DNA from: JAXDJH01 sp034663635
Lineage (GTDB): Bacteria > Actinomycetota > CADDZG01 > WHSQ01
Direction: 5' to 3'
DNA length: 64,000 nucleotides
NCBI GenBank assembly: GCA_034663635.1
Contig: JAXDJH010000008.1
Coordinates: forward strand, 1-64,000
The translations under genes were made by a program, and so were the position numbers. Shown here piece by piece: positions 26,002-33,985 of this stretch. Each line of letters starts with the position of its first letter. Within the stretch, counting starts at the first letter, position 1. The notes below the pieces were generated by a model, which saw only the letters and a program-made list of their open reading frames with translations, ran no database searches and was not told the origin of the DNA.

Positions 26002-26792
26002 ACGACGAACGCTCCCTTGAGGCGGGCGAGCGCGTCCTTTTGATCGACGCGAAGGAAAGGCGTTACCTCATCACGCTCGCGACCGGCAAACAGTTCCACT
26101 CACATAACGGGTCCGTGGAACACGACGAGATGATCGGCGGGCCCGAGGGAAGGACCGTCCGGACCACCGGCGGCGCGGAGCTTCTCGTCTTCCGGCCCAC
26201 CCTCAGCGACTACGTGATGAAGATGAAGCGCGGGGCGCAGATCGTCTATCCGAAGGACGTTGGCTTGATCCTCGTCTACGCCGACATCTTTGCGGGGGCG
26301 TTCGTCATCGAAGCCGGCACCGGGTCTGGGGCTTTGACGCTCGCGTTGGCTCGCGCCGTGGGTGACTCGGGCCGGGTCATCTCGTATGAGGTCCGCGACG
26401 ACCATCATGAGCGCGGATCCGAGAACGTGGCCGCTTGGTACGAAGGGTCCGGCGGCAAGCCAGAGAATCTCGAGCTGCGCGTGGGGGACATCTTCGACGG
26501 GATCCCCGAGAAAGGCGCCGATCGGATGGTCCTCGATATGCCCGAACCATGGCACGCGATCGGGACGGCGACGGCATCGCTGGCAGCCGGTGGGCTCCTA
26601 TGTTGCTATCTGCCTACGATCCCGCAAGTCTCCCAAACGGTCGAGGCCATGAGGTCGGGAGGCTTCTCGCTCATCGATGCGTTCGAGGGCCTGCTGAGAA
26701 CCTGGAACATCGAAGGTCAATCGGTTCGCCCGGATCACCGGATGGTGGGACATACCGGGTTCATAGTCGTGGGCCGGAAGCTGGCAAGTTAG
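25998..26792 (+). CDS. trmI: tRNA (adenine-N1)-methyltransferase TrmI
   Basis: Protein of 264 residues from a TTG start that overlaps the ttuA stop; an AAGGGGCAGG stretch stands upstream. Homology begins at about residue 5 and rules out the longer open frame. The N-terminal beta domain is followed by a Rossmann methyltransferase with VIEAGTGSGALTLALARAVG (SAM binding, about 92-111), VISYEVRDDH and the catalytic-site strand MVLDMPEPW. TrmI makes m1A58 in tRNA. In Actinobacteria it typically stands immediately before the proteasome ATPase, as here. Confidence 0.94.
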   Translation: MNDERSLEAGERVLLIDAKERRYLITLATGKQFHSHNGSVEHDEMIGGPEGRTVRTTGGAELLVFRPTLSDYVMKMKRGAQIVYPKDVGLILVYADIFAGAFVIEAGTGSGALTLALARAVGDSGRVISYEVRDDHHERGSENVAAWYEGSGGKPENLELRVGDIFDGIPEKGADRMVLDMPEPWHAIGTATASLAAGGLLCCYLPTIPQVSQTVEAMRSGGFSLIDAFEGLLRTWNIEGQSVRPDHRMVGHTGFIVVGRKLAS

Positions 26793-26857
26793 CCTCACGA
26801 CAACTTCTCGAAAAGCGGGACGTTGGGAATTACCGGGAGTAATCTTCCTCCCAGGAG

Positions 26858-28630
26858 GTGGTCGAGATCTCCGAGAGCGAGCTCGAACGGCGAATCTCCC
26901 AGTACGACCGGGAGGTCCAGGAGCTACAGGGTCAGGTAAAACTGCTCGAAGACGAGCTGGCTCTGACTCGCCGCAAACTTGATGCGGCTCCGCGTCAGAT
27001 CCACCTTCTCGAGAAGCGCCTTTCCGAAGCCAGCGCGAATCTCACCAAGGCATCCACGAAGCTCGAACGCAATGACGGTCTGTTGCGAGAAGCCCGCGAC
27101 CAGATCCAGGCGCTCCGCGAGCAGGTCGAACAGCTGTCCCAGCCACCCTCCGGGTACGGCGTCTTCCTACAACCTTATGAAGAGGACTCCACGGCCGACA
27201 TCTTCACGAACGGCCGGAAGCTGCGCGTGAATGTCTCTCCGGAGATCGAGCTCAAGTCGATCCAGCGCGGGCAGGAGGTCATGCTCAACGAGGCGATGAG
27301 TGTTATCGCCATATGCGACTTCGAGATCCAGGGAGAAGTCGTCACCTTGAAAGAGATCCTCGAGGACGGTAAGCGTGCCCTCGTGCAGATGAGGACGGAC
27401 GAGGAGCGCGTCGTCGAGCTGGCAGACATCATTGACAGGAAGATCCTGAGGGCCGGCGACAGCTTGCTTCTGGACGTGAAATCGGGCCACGTACTCGAGA
27501 AGCTTCCGAAGCCGGAGGTCGAGGAGCTGATCCTCGAAGAGGTGCCGGACATCTCCTACGAGGACATCGGGGGGCTGGACGAACAGCTCGAAGAGATCCG
27601 CGATGCGGTTGAGCTGCCGTTCTTGCACGCCGACCTGTTCCGTGAGCACGAACTCGACCCGCCCAAGGGGATCCTTCTTTACGGCCCCCCTGGATGCGGA
27701 AAGACTCTCGTCGCCAAGGCAGTCGCCAACTCTCTTGCGAAGAAGACCGCAGAGAGGATGGGCACCGAAGGACGGCGGTCGTACTTCTTGAACATCAAGG
27801 GTCCGGAGCTCCTTAACAAGTACGTGGGCGAGACCGAGCGCCAGATCCGCTTGATCTTCCAGCGTGCGAAAGAGAAATCGGACGAAGGCGTTCCCGTCAT
27901 CGTGTTCTTCGATGAGATGGATTCGCTGTTCCGGACGCGCGGCTCGGGGATCTCGAGCGACATCGAGTCCACGATCGTTCCTCAGTTGCTGGCCGAGATC
28001 GACGGCGTCGAAAGCTTGAAGAACGTCATCGTCGTCGGTGCCTCCAACCGCGAGGACCTGATCGACCCCGCGATCCTGCGTCCCGGGCGTCTGGATGTGA
28101 AGATCAAGGTCGAGCGGCCTACCGAAAAAGCCGCCGTCGACATCTTCGCCAAATACCTGACCACCCGGATCCCGATCGCCGCGACGGAGATCGAAAAACA
28201 CGGCTCGGCGGATGCTGCGGTCAAAGAGATGATCGTCGAGACGGTCGAAAAGATGTATTCGGTCGACGAGGACAACAAGTTCCTCGAGGTCACTTACGCG
28301 AATGGCGACAAAGAGATCCTCTACTTCAAAGACTTCTCCTCCGGAGCGATGATCGAGAACATCGTGCGCCGCGCGAAGAAGCAGGCGGTCAAGCGCGCCA
28401 TCGAGGGCGAGCCTAAGGGGATCAACATCGACGACATGATCCGGGCCATCCATCAGGAGTACAAGGAAAACGAGGATCTGCCGAACACGACCAACCCGGA
28501 CGACTGGGCCAAGATCTCCGGGAAGAAGGGCGAGCGGATCGTCTACATCCGCACCTTGGTGGGGAACTCGAAGGAAACCGCCGAGGGAAGCCGCCAAGTG
28601 GAAGGCGTCCAAACAGGGCAGTACCTCTAA
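26858..28630 (+). CDS. arc: Proteasome-associated AAA ATPase (ARC/Mpa)
   Basis: Protein of 590 residues. Residues about 5-93 form a coiled coil that binds Pup. Two OB-type domains follow to about 235. The AAA module has Walker A GPPGCGKT (about 275-282), Walker B VIVFFDEMDS (about 347-356) and the arginine-finger region around ILRPGRLDV. The C terminus is GQYL, the tail with penultimate Tyr that docks into the 20S core. The hexamer unfolds pupylated proteins and feeds them to PrcBA. The GTG start lies right after an AGGAGG, closer than usual; no better start fits. It is followed by dop. Confidence 0.97.
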   Translation: MVEISESELERRISQYDREVQELQGQVKLLEDELALTRRKLDAAPRQIHLLEKRLSEASANLTKASTKLERNDGLLREARDQIQALREQVEQLSQPPSGYGVFLQPYEEDSTADIFTNGRKLRVNVSPEIELKSIQRGQEVMLNEAMSVIAICDFEIQGEVVTLKEILEDGKRALVQMRTDEERVVELADIIDRKILRAGDSLLLDVKSGHVLEKLPKPEVEELILEEVPDISYEDIGGLDEQLEEIRDAVELPFLHADLFREHELDPPKGILLYGPPGCGKTLVAKAVANSLAKKTAERMGTEGRRSYFLNIKGPELLNKYVGETERQIRLIFQRAKEKSDEGVPVIVFFDEMDSLFRTRGSGISSDIESTIVPQLLAEIDGVESLKNVIVVGASNREDLIDPAILRPGRLDVKIKVERPTEKAAVDIFAKYLTTRIPIAATEIEKHGSADAAVKEMIVETVEKMYSVDEDNKFLEVTYANGDKEILYFKDFSSGAMIENIVRRAKKQAVKRAIEGEPKGINIDDMIRAIHQEYKENEDLPNTTNPDDWAKISGKKGERIVYIRTLVGNSKETAEGSRQVEGVQTGQYL

Positions 28631-28656
28631 TTCCCTCATATACGCCCCCACGGGCG

Positions 28657-28662
28657 TAGATT
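28657..28662 (+). promoter_or_regulatory. -10 element for dop, leaderless type
   Basis: TAGATT ends 6 nt before the dop ATG (gap TCGGCC); no ribosome binding site is present. The hairpin-like ACGCCCCCACGGGCGTAG just upstream overlaps this region. Confidence 0.5.
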
Positions 28663-28668
28663 TCGGCC

Positions 28669-30150
28669 ATGGCCATACCGAAGATCTGTGGGATCGAGAC
28701 CGAGTACGGGATCTCCGTGCGCGGCGCGTCCGAGTTCAACCCGATCCTCACTTCTTCTTTGCTGATCAACGCCTACGCGAAGCCGGCCTTCAAACGGGTG
28801 AAGTGGGACTACGAAGAAGAGAACCCGATGAGGGATGCCCGGGGCTTCGAGCGGGCCCAGGCGGATCTGATCGCCGAGGACGACTCGGGCCTCGTGAACG
28901 TGATCTTGCCGAATGGGTCTCGCTACTACGTCGACCATGCCCATCCCGAGTACTCGAGTCCCGAATGCTCGAACGCGCGGGATCTCGTGATCTGGGACAA
29001 GGCGGGGGAGCGGATCCTGGCCGACTCGATCCGGGCGGCCCAGGCGATCGTGTCCGAGGGGGAGAAGGTCTTCATCTACAAGAACAACTCCGACGGCAAG
29101 GGCAACTCCTATGGGACCCACGAGAACTATCTCGTCGATAGGCAGACGCCGTTCCCATCACTCGTGCAACACCTCATGCCGTTCTTCGTTTCTCGTCAGG
29201 TGTTCACGGGCGCCGGCAAAGTAGGCGGAGAGAACGGCAACGACGGAGTCGAGTTCCAGATCTCTCAGCGCGCCGACTTCTTCGAGGTCGAGGTGGGACT
29301 GGAAACGACCTTCAAGCGACCCATCATCAATACGCGCGATGAGCCGCACGCCGATGCCGAGAGGTATCGGAGACTGCACGTGATCGTGGGCGACGCGAAT
29401 ATGGCCGAGCTATCGACCTTTCTAAAGGTCGGCACAACGGCCGTAGTTCTCCGCATGATCGAGGACGACTTCATCACAGACGACTTCTCGCTCGCGGAGC
29501 CCGTGCGTTCGATCCGGCGCATCTCCCACGATCCCTCGTGCAAAGCGACTATGGAACTCGACGACGGCAGAACGATGACTGCAGTCGAGCTTCAGTGGGA
29601 GTACCTGCGACTCGCCAAGAAATACGCGCAAGACAACGAGACCGACCCGGTCACCGACGACGTGCTCGAACGGTGGGAATGGGTCCTGGGTCGCCTGGAA
29701 GAGGACCCTCTGAGCTTGTCCGCCCATCTCGACTGGCCCGCCAAGTTGTCGTTGATGGAGGCCTACCGTTCCCGGGACGGCCTCTCCTGGGACAACTCCA
29801 AGCTGAAGTTGATCGATCTCCAGTACCACGACGTCCGTCCCGAGAAGGGTCTCTACTGGAAGCTCGTCAACTCCGGAAAGATCGAAACGATCGTCGACCC
29901 GGCCGAGATCGCGTTCGCGGTCGATCATCCGCCGGAGGACACGAGGGCCTATTTCCGGGGCGAGTGTCTGCGCCGTTTCTCTCCCGAGATCGTCGCCGCG
30001 TCGTGGGATGCCCTGATCTTCGACACCGGCGACGAGCCGCTTCGCAAGGTTCCGACGATGGACCCGCTGAGGGGCACGAAGGTGCACGTCCAGAGCCTGC
30101 TGGACGCCTCGCCCGACGTGCAGACCCTCCTGGCAAACCTCTCCGGTTAG
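28669..30150 (+). CDS. dop: Pup deamidase/depupylase
   Basis: Protein of 493 residues of the carboxylate-amine ligase (glutamine synthetase-like) fold. The ATP-binding start is CGIETEYGISV, and the catalytic Asp is in YVDHAHPEYSSPE. KNNSDGKGNSYGTHENYL and INTRDEPHADAERYRRLHVIVGD are shared with PafA. Its length (about 40 residues longer than PafA) and the DHAHPEY motif identify Dop. Dop converts Pup-Gln to Pup-Glu and removes Pup from substrates. The local Pup already has Glu in the GGE motif, so deamidation should not be needed and depupylation is the likelier main role. Confidence 0.96.
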   Translation: MAIPKICGIETEYGISVRGASEFNPILTSSLLINAYAKPAFKRVKWDYEEENPMRDARGFERAQADLIAEDDSGLVNVILPNGSRYYVDHAHPEYSSPECSNARDLVIWDKAGERILADSIRAAQAIVSEGEKVFIYKNNSDGKGNSYGTHENYLVDRQTPFPSLVQHLMPFFVSRQVFTGAGKVGGENGNDGVEFQISQRADFFEVEVGLETTFKRPIINTRDEPHADAERYRRLHVIVGDANMAELSTFLKVGTTAVVLRMIEDDFITDDFSLAEPVRSIRRISHDPSCKATMELDDGRTMTAVELQWEYLRLAKKYAQDNETDPVTDDVLERWEWVLGRLEEDPLSLSAHLDWPAKLSLMEAYRSRDGLSWDNSKLKLIDLQYHDVRPEKGLYWKLVNSGKIETIVDPAEIAFAVDHPPEDTRAYFRGECLRRFSPEIVAASWDALIFDTGDEPLRKVPTMDPLRGTKVHVQSLLDASPDVQTLLANLSG

Positions 30151-30212
30151 GCGCTTTTCCGTCTCATTCCGGCCGTATCATTTAGGTCCAACTCGATCTA
30201 AGAGGTGACGTG

Positions 30213-30506
30213 ATGGCAGACCAGACTCGAAAAGGGAAGCCGCGGAAAGACGAAGAGACCGCGGAACCCACGAAGGCCGAAACAACCGAGAAAAAAGACG
30301 AAGAACTCGACGATCTCCTAGACGAGATCGACGAAGTCCTCGAGGTCAATTCCGAGGATTTCGTTAGGGCATATATCCAGAAGGGCGGAGAGCTGATGAT
30401 TCCGTCCAGCCTAATGATGCAGGGTCGACCGATGTGGATGTCCGTCGTTCTGATGGTCGTCGGCTACACGATTTGGCGAAGACAGAGGAGCCACGCTCCT
30501 CACTAA
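30213..30506 (+). CDS. pup: Prokaryotic ubiquitin-like protein Pup, with a C-terminal membrane-segment extension
   Basis: The first 60 residues are a normal Pup: charged, disordered N-terminal half, the coiled-coil-binding helix ELDDLLDEIDEVLEVNSEDF and the end FVRAYIQKGGE. Pup is ligated to lysines through this C-terminal Glu, which must be terminal. Here the frame continues for 37 residues, including a hydrophobic stretch (MSVVLMVVGYTIW) followed by basic residues, and stops at 30504-30506. The bases after GGA GAG read C TGA TGA; without the C at 30393, two stops would follow Glu60 exactly. So this is either a true fusion needing proteolytic maturation, or a one-base insertion (real or in the assembly). 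GTG 30210 is an alternative start; ATG 30213 is chosen, with GAGG upstream. Confidence 0.9.
   Translation: MADQTRKGKPRKDEETAEPTKAETTEKKDEELDDLLDEIDEVLEVNSEDFVRAYIQKGGELMIPSSLMMQGRPMWMSVVLMVVGYTIWRRQRSHAPH
30396..30506 (+). CDS. Possible separate 36-residue membrane protein inside the pup reading frame
   Basis: ATG 30396 has a GGAG site (30387-30390) 5 nt upstream and opens 36 codons encoding one hydrophobic helix of about 17 residues and a basic tail. If pup really ends at GGE, this ORF would overlap its stop as TGATG, the same junction used by pafB/pafC and tatA/tatC in this window. In the sequence as given it is in frame with pup, so it could also be made by internal initiation. I do not recognise the peptide. 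Confidence 0.35.
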   Translation: MIPSSLMMQGRPMWMSVVLMVVGYTIWRRQRSHAPH

Positions 30507-30539
30507 CCAACGGGAACCGCGCACCCGGGAAGGAGACAC

Positions 30540-30755
30540 TTGAGGTGTGCGGATTGTGGTCAGAACAAGGACCCTGACGAGTTCCCGCGAAATAGGGGCA
30601 ACGCGGCCCCCCAAGCCGAACACGTCGATCACTGCCACGACACCAGGGCCATCCGAGGAGTGCTCTGTTTCGGCTGCAATCGGGGGCTGGGCAAGGCTAA
30701 GGATGACCCGCGCCTCATCCGGCGCGCCATCGAATATCTTCACGCTCATGGATGA
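30540..30755 (+). CDS. Small endonuclease VII-like (His-Me finger) protein in the proteasome operon
   Basis: Protein of 71 residues from TTG 30540, with AAGGAGA 6 nt upstream. It carries the recombination endonuclease VII signature: a CADCG zinc pair, the core HVDHCHDTRAIRGVLC, and CNRGLG with the second zinc pair and the Asn. It lies between pup and prcB and overlaps prcB by 8 bp, so it is translated with the proteasome core. Small proteins of this kind have, from memory, been annotated at this place in other Actinobacteria, but I cannot check that. Whether it still cuts DNA, or uses the fold for binding, is unknown. Confidence 0.85.
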   Translation: MRCADCGQNKDPDEFPRNRGNAAPQAEHVDHCHDTRAIRGVLCFGCNRGLGKAKDDPRLIRRAIEYLHAHG

Positions 30756-31602
30756 CTCCACTTTCGGAGACCTGCTGAGGGTCCCCGTGCACGGCCCCGG
30801 CTCCTCGTTCTCGGAACTCCTCAAGGTCACTTCCCCTGAGATGTTGCCGAACCCGAAGCTCGAGAATCAGATCCACGCCCCCGAAGGGACCACCGTCCTT
30901 GCGATCAACTACAAAGACGGCGTCATCGTCGCGGGCGACCGCAGGGCGACCGAGGGCTTTCAGATCTCTCACCGCTCGATCGAGAAAGTCTTCGCCGCCG
31001 ACGACATGAGCGCCGTGGCGATCTCCGGCACGGCGGGGCCAGCGGTGGAGATGGTGCGTTTGCTACAGACGGAGCTCGAGCACTACGAGAAGGTCGAAGG
31101 CGAGCGCCTTAGCCTCGAGGGAAAAGCGAACAAGCTCTCGCAGATGATCAGGGCAAACCTGCCCGCGGCGATGCAGGGCCTCGTGGTCATCCCTCTCTTC
31201 GCAGGCTTCGACGAAGGTCGCGGGGGCGGACGCATCTTCAAGTACGACGTCACGGGCGGCCGCTACGAAGAGGACGACTATCACGCGACAGGCTCCGGCG
31301 GTAAGGACGCACGAAGCAGCCTCAAGAAACGCTTCAAGGTGGACCTGAGCCGCGATGAGGCGGTCAAGATCGCGATCGAAGCTCTCTTCGATGCGGCGGA
31401 CGAAGACGTGGGCACGGGCGGCCCCGACGTGATGCGCGGGATCTATCCGACGATCGCGGCCATCAGCGCCGATGGCCTCGTGGAGATCTCGGAGGATGAG
31501 ATCGCCGGCCTTTTCCAAGAGCTCATGAGCGAGCGCAGCGAACAGATGATCCATCCGCCCACTCACACAGTGGACGTGCGCCGGCCGGGCGAGGAGAGCT
31601 GA
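30748..31602 (+). CDS. prcB: Proteasome beta subunit
   Basis: Protein of 284 residues. A propeptide of 47 residues ends in Gly, and the mature enzyme starts at Thr48 (APEG/TTVLAINYKDG), the catalytic nucleophile. GVIVAGDRRATEGF contains the conserved Asp and Lys-region residues, and SGTAGPAVEM and YHATGSGG are typical of the family. The frame is open further upstream inside the nuclease gene, but ATG 30748 matches the family start. PrcB forms the two inner rings of the 20S core. It is followed after 1 bp by prcA. Confidence 0.96.
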   Translation: MDDSTFGDLLRVPVHGPGSSFSELLKVTSPEMLPNPKLENQIHAPEGTTVLAINYKDGVIVAGDRRATEGFQISHRSIEKVFAADDMSAVAISGTAGPAVEMVRLLQTELEHYEKVEGERLSLEGKANKLSQMIRANLPAAMQGLVVIPLFAGFDEGRGGGRIFKYDVTGGRYEEDDYHATGSGGKDARSSLKKRFKVDLSRDEAVKIAIEALFDAADEDVGTGGPDVMRGIYPTIAAISADGLVEISEDEIAGLFQELMSERSEQMIHPPTHTVDVRRPGEES

Positions 31603-31603
31603 G

Positions 31604-32287
31604 ATGAGTCCGGTCCCTTACTACGTCTCGCCCGAGCAGCTCATGAAGGACAAGGCCGATTACGCGCGCAAAGGCATCGCACGCGGGAAGTCGGTCATCG
31701 CGCTGGAGTACGTGAACGGAATCCTCTTCATCGCGGAGAACCCTTCGGCGACGCTCCACAAGATCTCCGAGATCTACGACAAGATCGCGTTCGCAGGCGT
31801 TGGCAAGTTCAACGAGTTCGAGCAGCTCAGGATCGGCGGTATCCGGCTCGTCGACATGAAGGGTTACTCGTACTCACGTGAGGACGTAACCGCGAAGGGT
31901 CTGGCCAACGCGTACTCGCAGAGCCTCGGCAACATCTTCACCTCCGAGATGAAGCCCTACGAGTGTGAGGTGCTCGTCGCAGCGGTCGGGGATACGTCTG
32001 AGACCAACGAGCTATTCCACATCCTTTACGACGGCTCGGTGACCGACCGCGATGGTTGGGTAGCGATGGGCGGGCAAGCGGACGCTCTCGGCACCTACCT
32101 CAAGGACAAGTTCGTCGACAAGAAACTGACTCTCAACAAGGGGATCAAACTCGGAACCCAAGCTCTCGAAGAGGTCGAGGGCCGCACTACCCCCTCCGAG
32201 CAACTTGAAGTCGCGGTCCTTGATCGCACACGTGCACGACGCAAGTTTCGTCGTCTAACGCTCGACGAGCTGAAGAAGGCTCGTTAG
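31604..32287 (+). CDS. prcA: Proteasome alpha subunit
   Basis: Protein of 227 residues with the alpha-type N terminus YYVSPEQLMKDKADYARKGI, which forms the gate of the outer rings, and no catalytic Thr. AFAGVGKFNEFEQLRIGGIR and the later GGQADALGTYLKDKF fit actinobacterial PrcA. A basic tail (RARRKFRR) ends it. The alpha ring controls entry and receives the C-terminal tail of the ARC ATPase. The end overlaps the convergent NIPSNAP-like gene by 4 bp. Confidence 0.96.
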   Translation: MSPVPYYVSPEQLMKDKADYARKGIARGKSVIALEYVNGILFIAENPSATLHKISEIYDKIAFAGVGKFNEFEQLRIGGIRLVDMKGYSYSREDVTAKGLANAYSQSLGNIFTSEMKPYECEVLVAAVGDTSETNELFHILYDGSVTDRDGWVAMGGQADALGTYLKDKFVDKKLTLNKGIKLGTQALEEVEGRTTPSEQLEVAVLDRTRARRKFRRLTLDELKKAR

Positions 32288-32574
32288 GAACGCACGTTCT
32301 CCATCCACATCTTGCGCACCTCGCTCAGATGCCGCGCGGGATCGGGATCGATCGCCGCTCGCTCGGGCGACTCGTAGTACTCCTTGTCTTTCGTTTCGCC
32401 GTCTCCCTCCGTGCCTACGATCCAAACGAAGCGATTCTCGTCCCGTGAGATCCACGGACCCACGACCTCCCACCCGAACTTTCGCCGTAACGGGAGCACC
32501 AGTTCGCGCCATTCCGCGATGAACTCGTCCATCTCCCCAGGCTTCACGGTGTACTCCCGCAGCTGATAGGTCAC
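32284..32574 (-). CDS. NIPSNAP family protein (dimeric alpha-beta barrel)
   Basis: Protein of 96 residues. YQLREYTVKPGEMDEFIAEW and the following PLRRKFGWEVVGPW, then FVWIVGTE, are typical of small NIPSNAP/ABM-type ferredoxin-like barrels. Members are mostly uncharacterised. It is the only minus-strand gene in the proteasome locus, placed tail-to-tail with prcA, and head-to-head with pafA, whose promoter must lie in the 54 bp between them. A role in pupylation is not implied by its sequence. Confidence 0.82.
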   Translation of the reverse strand: MTYQLREYTVKPGEMDEFIAEWRELVLPLRRKFGWEVVGPWISRDENRFVWIVGTEGDGETKDKEYYESPERAAIDPDPARHLSEVRKMWMENVRS

Positions 32575-32616
32575 ATGGGCCTCCTAGATAGTGCTTGTGT
32601 CTGGGTCGCGCAGTTC

Positions 32617-32622
32617 TATCCT
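32617..32622 (+). promoter_or_regulatory. -10 element for pafA, leaderless type
   Basis: TATCCT ends 6 nt before the GTG at 32629; TTGTGT at 32595-32600 could be the -35 with a 16 bp spacer. This spacing supports GTG 32629 as the true pafA start. Confidence 0.5.
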
Positions 32623-32628
32623 TGTTGG

Positions 32629-33984
32629 GTGGAAAGGCGCATCTTCGGGACCGAGAACGAGTATGGCGTCACGTGTACCTTCAAGGGGCAGCGGCGCTTG
32701 TCGCCCGACGAGGTCGCCCGCTACCTGTTCCGCCGGGTCGTGTCGTGGGGTCGATCGTCCAACGTGTTCCTGGAGAACGGCGCCCGGCTGTACCTCGACG
32801 TCGGCTCCCATCCCGAGTACGCCACTCCCGAATGCGACAGCGTCTACGACCTCGTCGTTCACGACAAGGCGGGGGAGCGGATCCTCGAAGGCCTCCTGAA
32901 GGCGGCCGAGGCCCGACTACGCGAGGAAGGGATCTCCGGCGACATCTATCTCTTCAAGAACAACACCGACTCCGCCGGCAACTCGTATGGGAGCCACGAG
33001 AACTACCTTGTGTCGCGCTACGGCGAGTTCGGTCGTCTCGCCGAAGTCATGATCCCGTTCTTCGTGACGCGCCAGATCTTCGCCGGCGCGGGCAAGGTGC
33101 TCCAGACGGCGAGAGGTGCGCTGTTCTGCATCAGCCAACGGGCCGAGCACATTTGGGAAGGCGTGTCGTCGGCCACTACCCGGTCGAGGCCGATCATCAA
33201 CACGCGCGACGAGCCCCACGCTGATGCGGAGAAGTACCGCCGCCTCCACGTCATCGTCGGCGACTCCAACATGAACGAATGGACCTCCTACCTGAAGGTC
33301 GGAAGCACGGCCCTCTTGCTCCGTATGTTGGAAGAGGGGGTTCAGATCCGCGACATGACGCTCGAGAACCCGATCCGGGCGATCCGCGAGATATCCCACG
33401 ACACGAGTTGTCGGCGGCGCGTACGACTAGCGAACGGCCGGGAGGCCAGCGCTCTCGACATGCAGAAGGAGTACCTCGAGAAGGCGCTGCGCTGGGTTGA
33501 CGCGAGAGACGATCACGTCCTCAAGGAGATCGCGCACATGTGGGAGCACGCGCTCGACTGTCTCGAGAACGATCAGGAGAAACTCGTTACCCAGGTCGAC
33601 TGGATCGCGAAGAGGAATCTCATCGAGGCTTACCGCGCGAAGCACGGGAACATGTCTCTCGCCCACCCTCGTATCGCACTTATGGACCTCGCCTATCACG
33701 ACGTCAATCGGAAGCGCGGCCTCTATTACATCCTCGAGCGTCGCGGCCGGGCCGAACGGATGTGTCTCGAGGAGGACATCGAGAAGGCGACCCAAGAGCC
33801 GCCCCAAACGACCCGGGCGAAGCTTCGCGGAGAATTCATCCGCGCGGCAAAGAGGAAGCGACGCGACTTCACAGTCGACTGGGTCCATCTGAAACTCAAC
33901 GACCAGGCCCAACGCACGGTCCTGTGCAAGGACCCGTTCCGCTCGCACGACGAGCGGGTCGCGAAGCTCATCGCGTCTCTCTAG
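32629..33984 (+). CDS. pafA: Pup-protein ligase
   Basis: Protein of 451 residues, matching the usual PafA length when the GTG at 32629 is used; this gives the family start MERRIFGTENEYGVTC. The catalytic Asp is in YLDVGSHPEYATPE. KNNTDSAGNSYGSHENYL, FCISQRAEHIWEGVSSATTR and INTRDEPHADAEKYRRLHVIVGDSN are characteristic. PafA phosphorylates the Pup C-terminal Glu and joins it to substrate lysines. It shares a fold with Dop, encoded 2.5 kb upstream. Because it needs a free terminal Glu, the Pup extension seen here would block it unless removed. Confidence 0.96.
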   Translation: MERRIFGTENEYGVTCTFKGQRRLSPDEVARYLFRRVVSWGRSSNVFLENGARLYLDVGSHPEYATPECDSVYDLVVHDKAGERILEGLLKAAEARLREEGISGDIYLFKNNTDSAGNSYGSHENYLVSRYGEFGRLAEVMIPFFVTRQIFAGAGKVLQTARGALFCISQRAEHIWEGVSSATTRSRPIINTRDEPHADAEKYRRLHVIVGDSNMNEWTSYLKVGSTALLLRMLEEGVQIRDMTLENPIRAIREISHDTSCRRRVRLANGREASALDMQKEYLEKALRWVDARDDHVLKEIAHMWEHALDCLENDQEKLVTQVDWIAKRNLIEAYRAKHGNMSLAHPRIALMDLAYHDVNRKRGLYYILERRGRAERMCLEEDIEKATQEPPQTTRAKLRGEFIRAAKRKRRDFTVDWVHLKLNDQAQRTVLCKDPFRSHDERVAKLIASL

Positions 33985-33985
33985 G

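Noticed and set aside
27167..28651. Long reading frame antisense to arc (about 494 codons)
   Set aside because: It mirrors a certain gene, lacks any recognisable domain and arises from the GC-rich third codon positions. The same holds for long frames opposite the S8 protease (3400-4551) and the binding proteins (13403-15570).
30213..30392. Pup as a GGQ form needing deamidation
   Set aside because: The conserved motif reads GGE, so Dop is not required for maturation at that residue.
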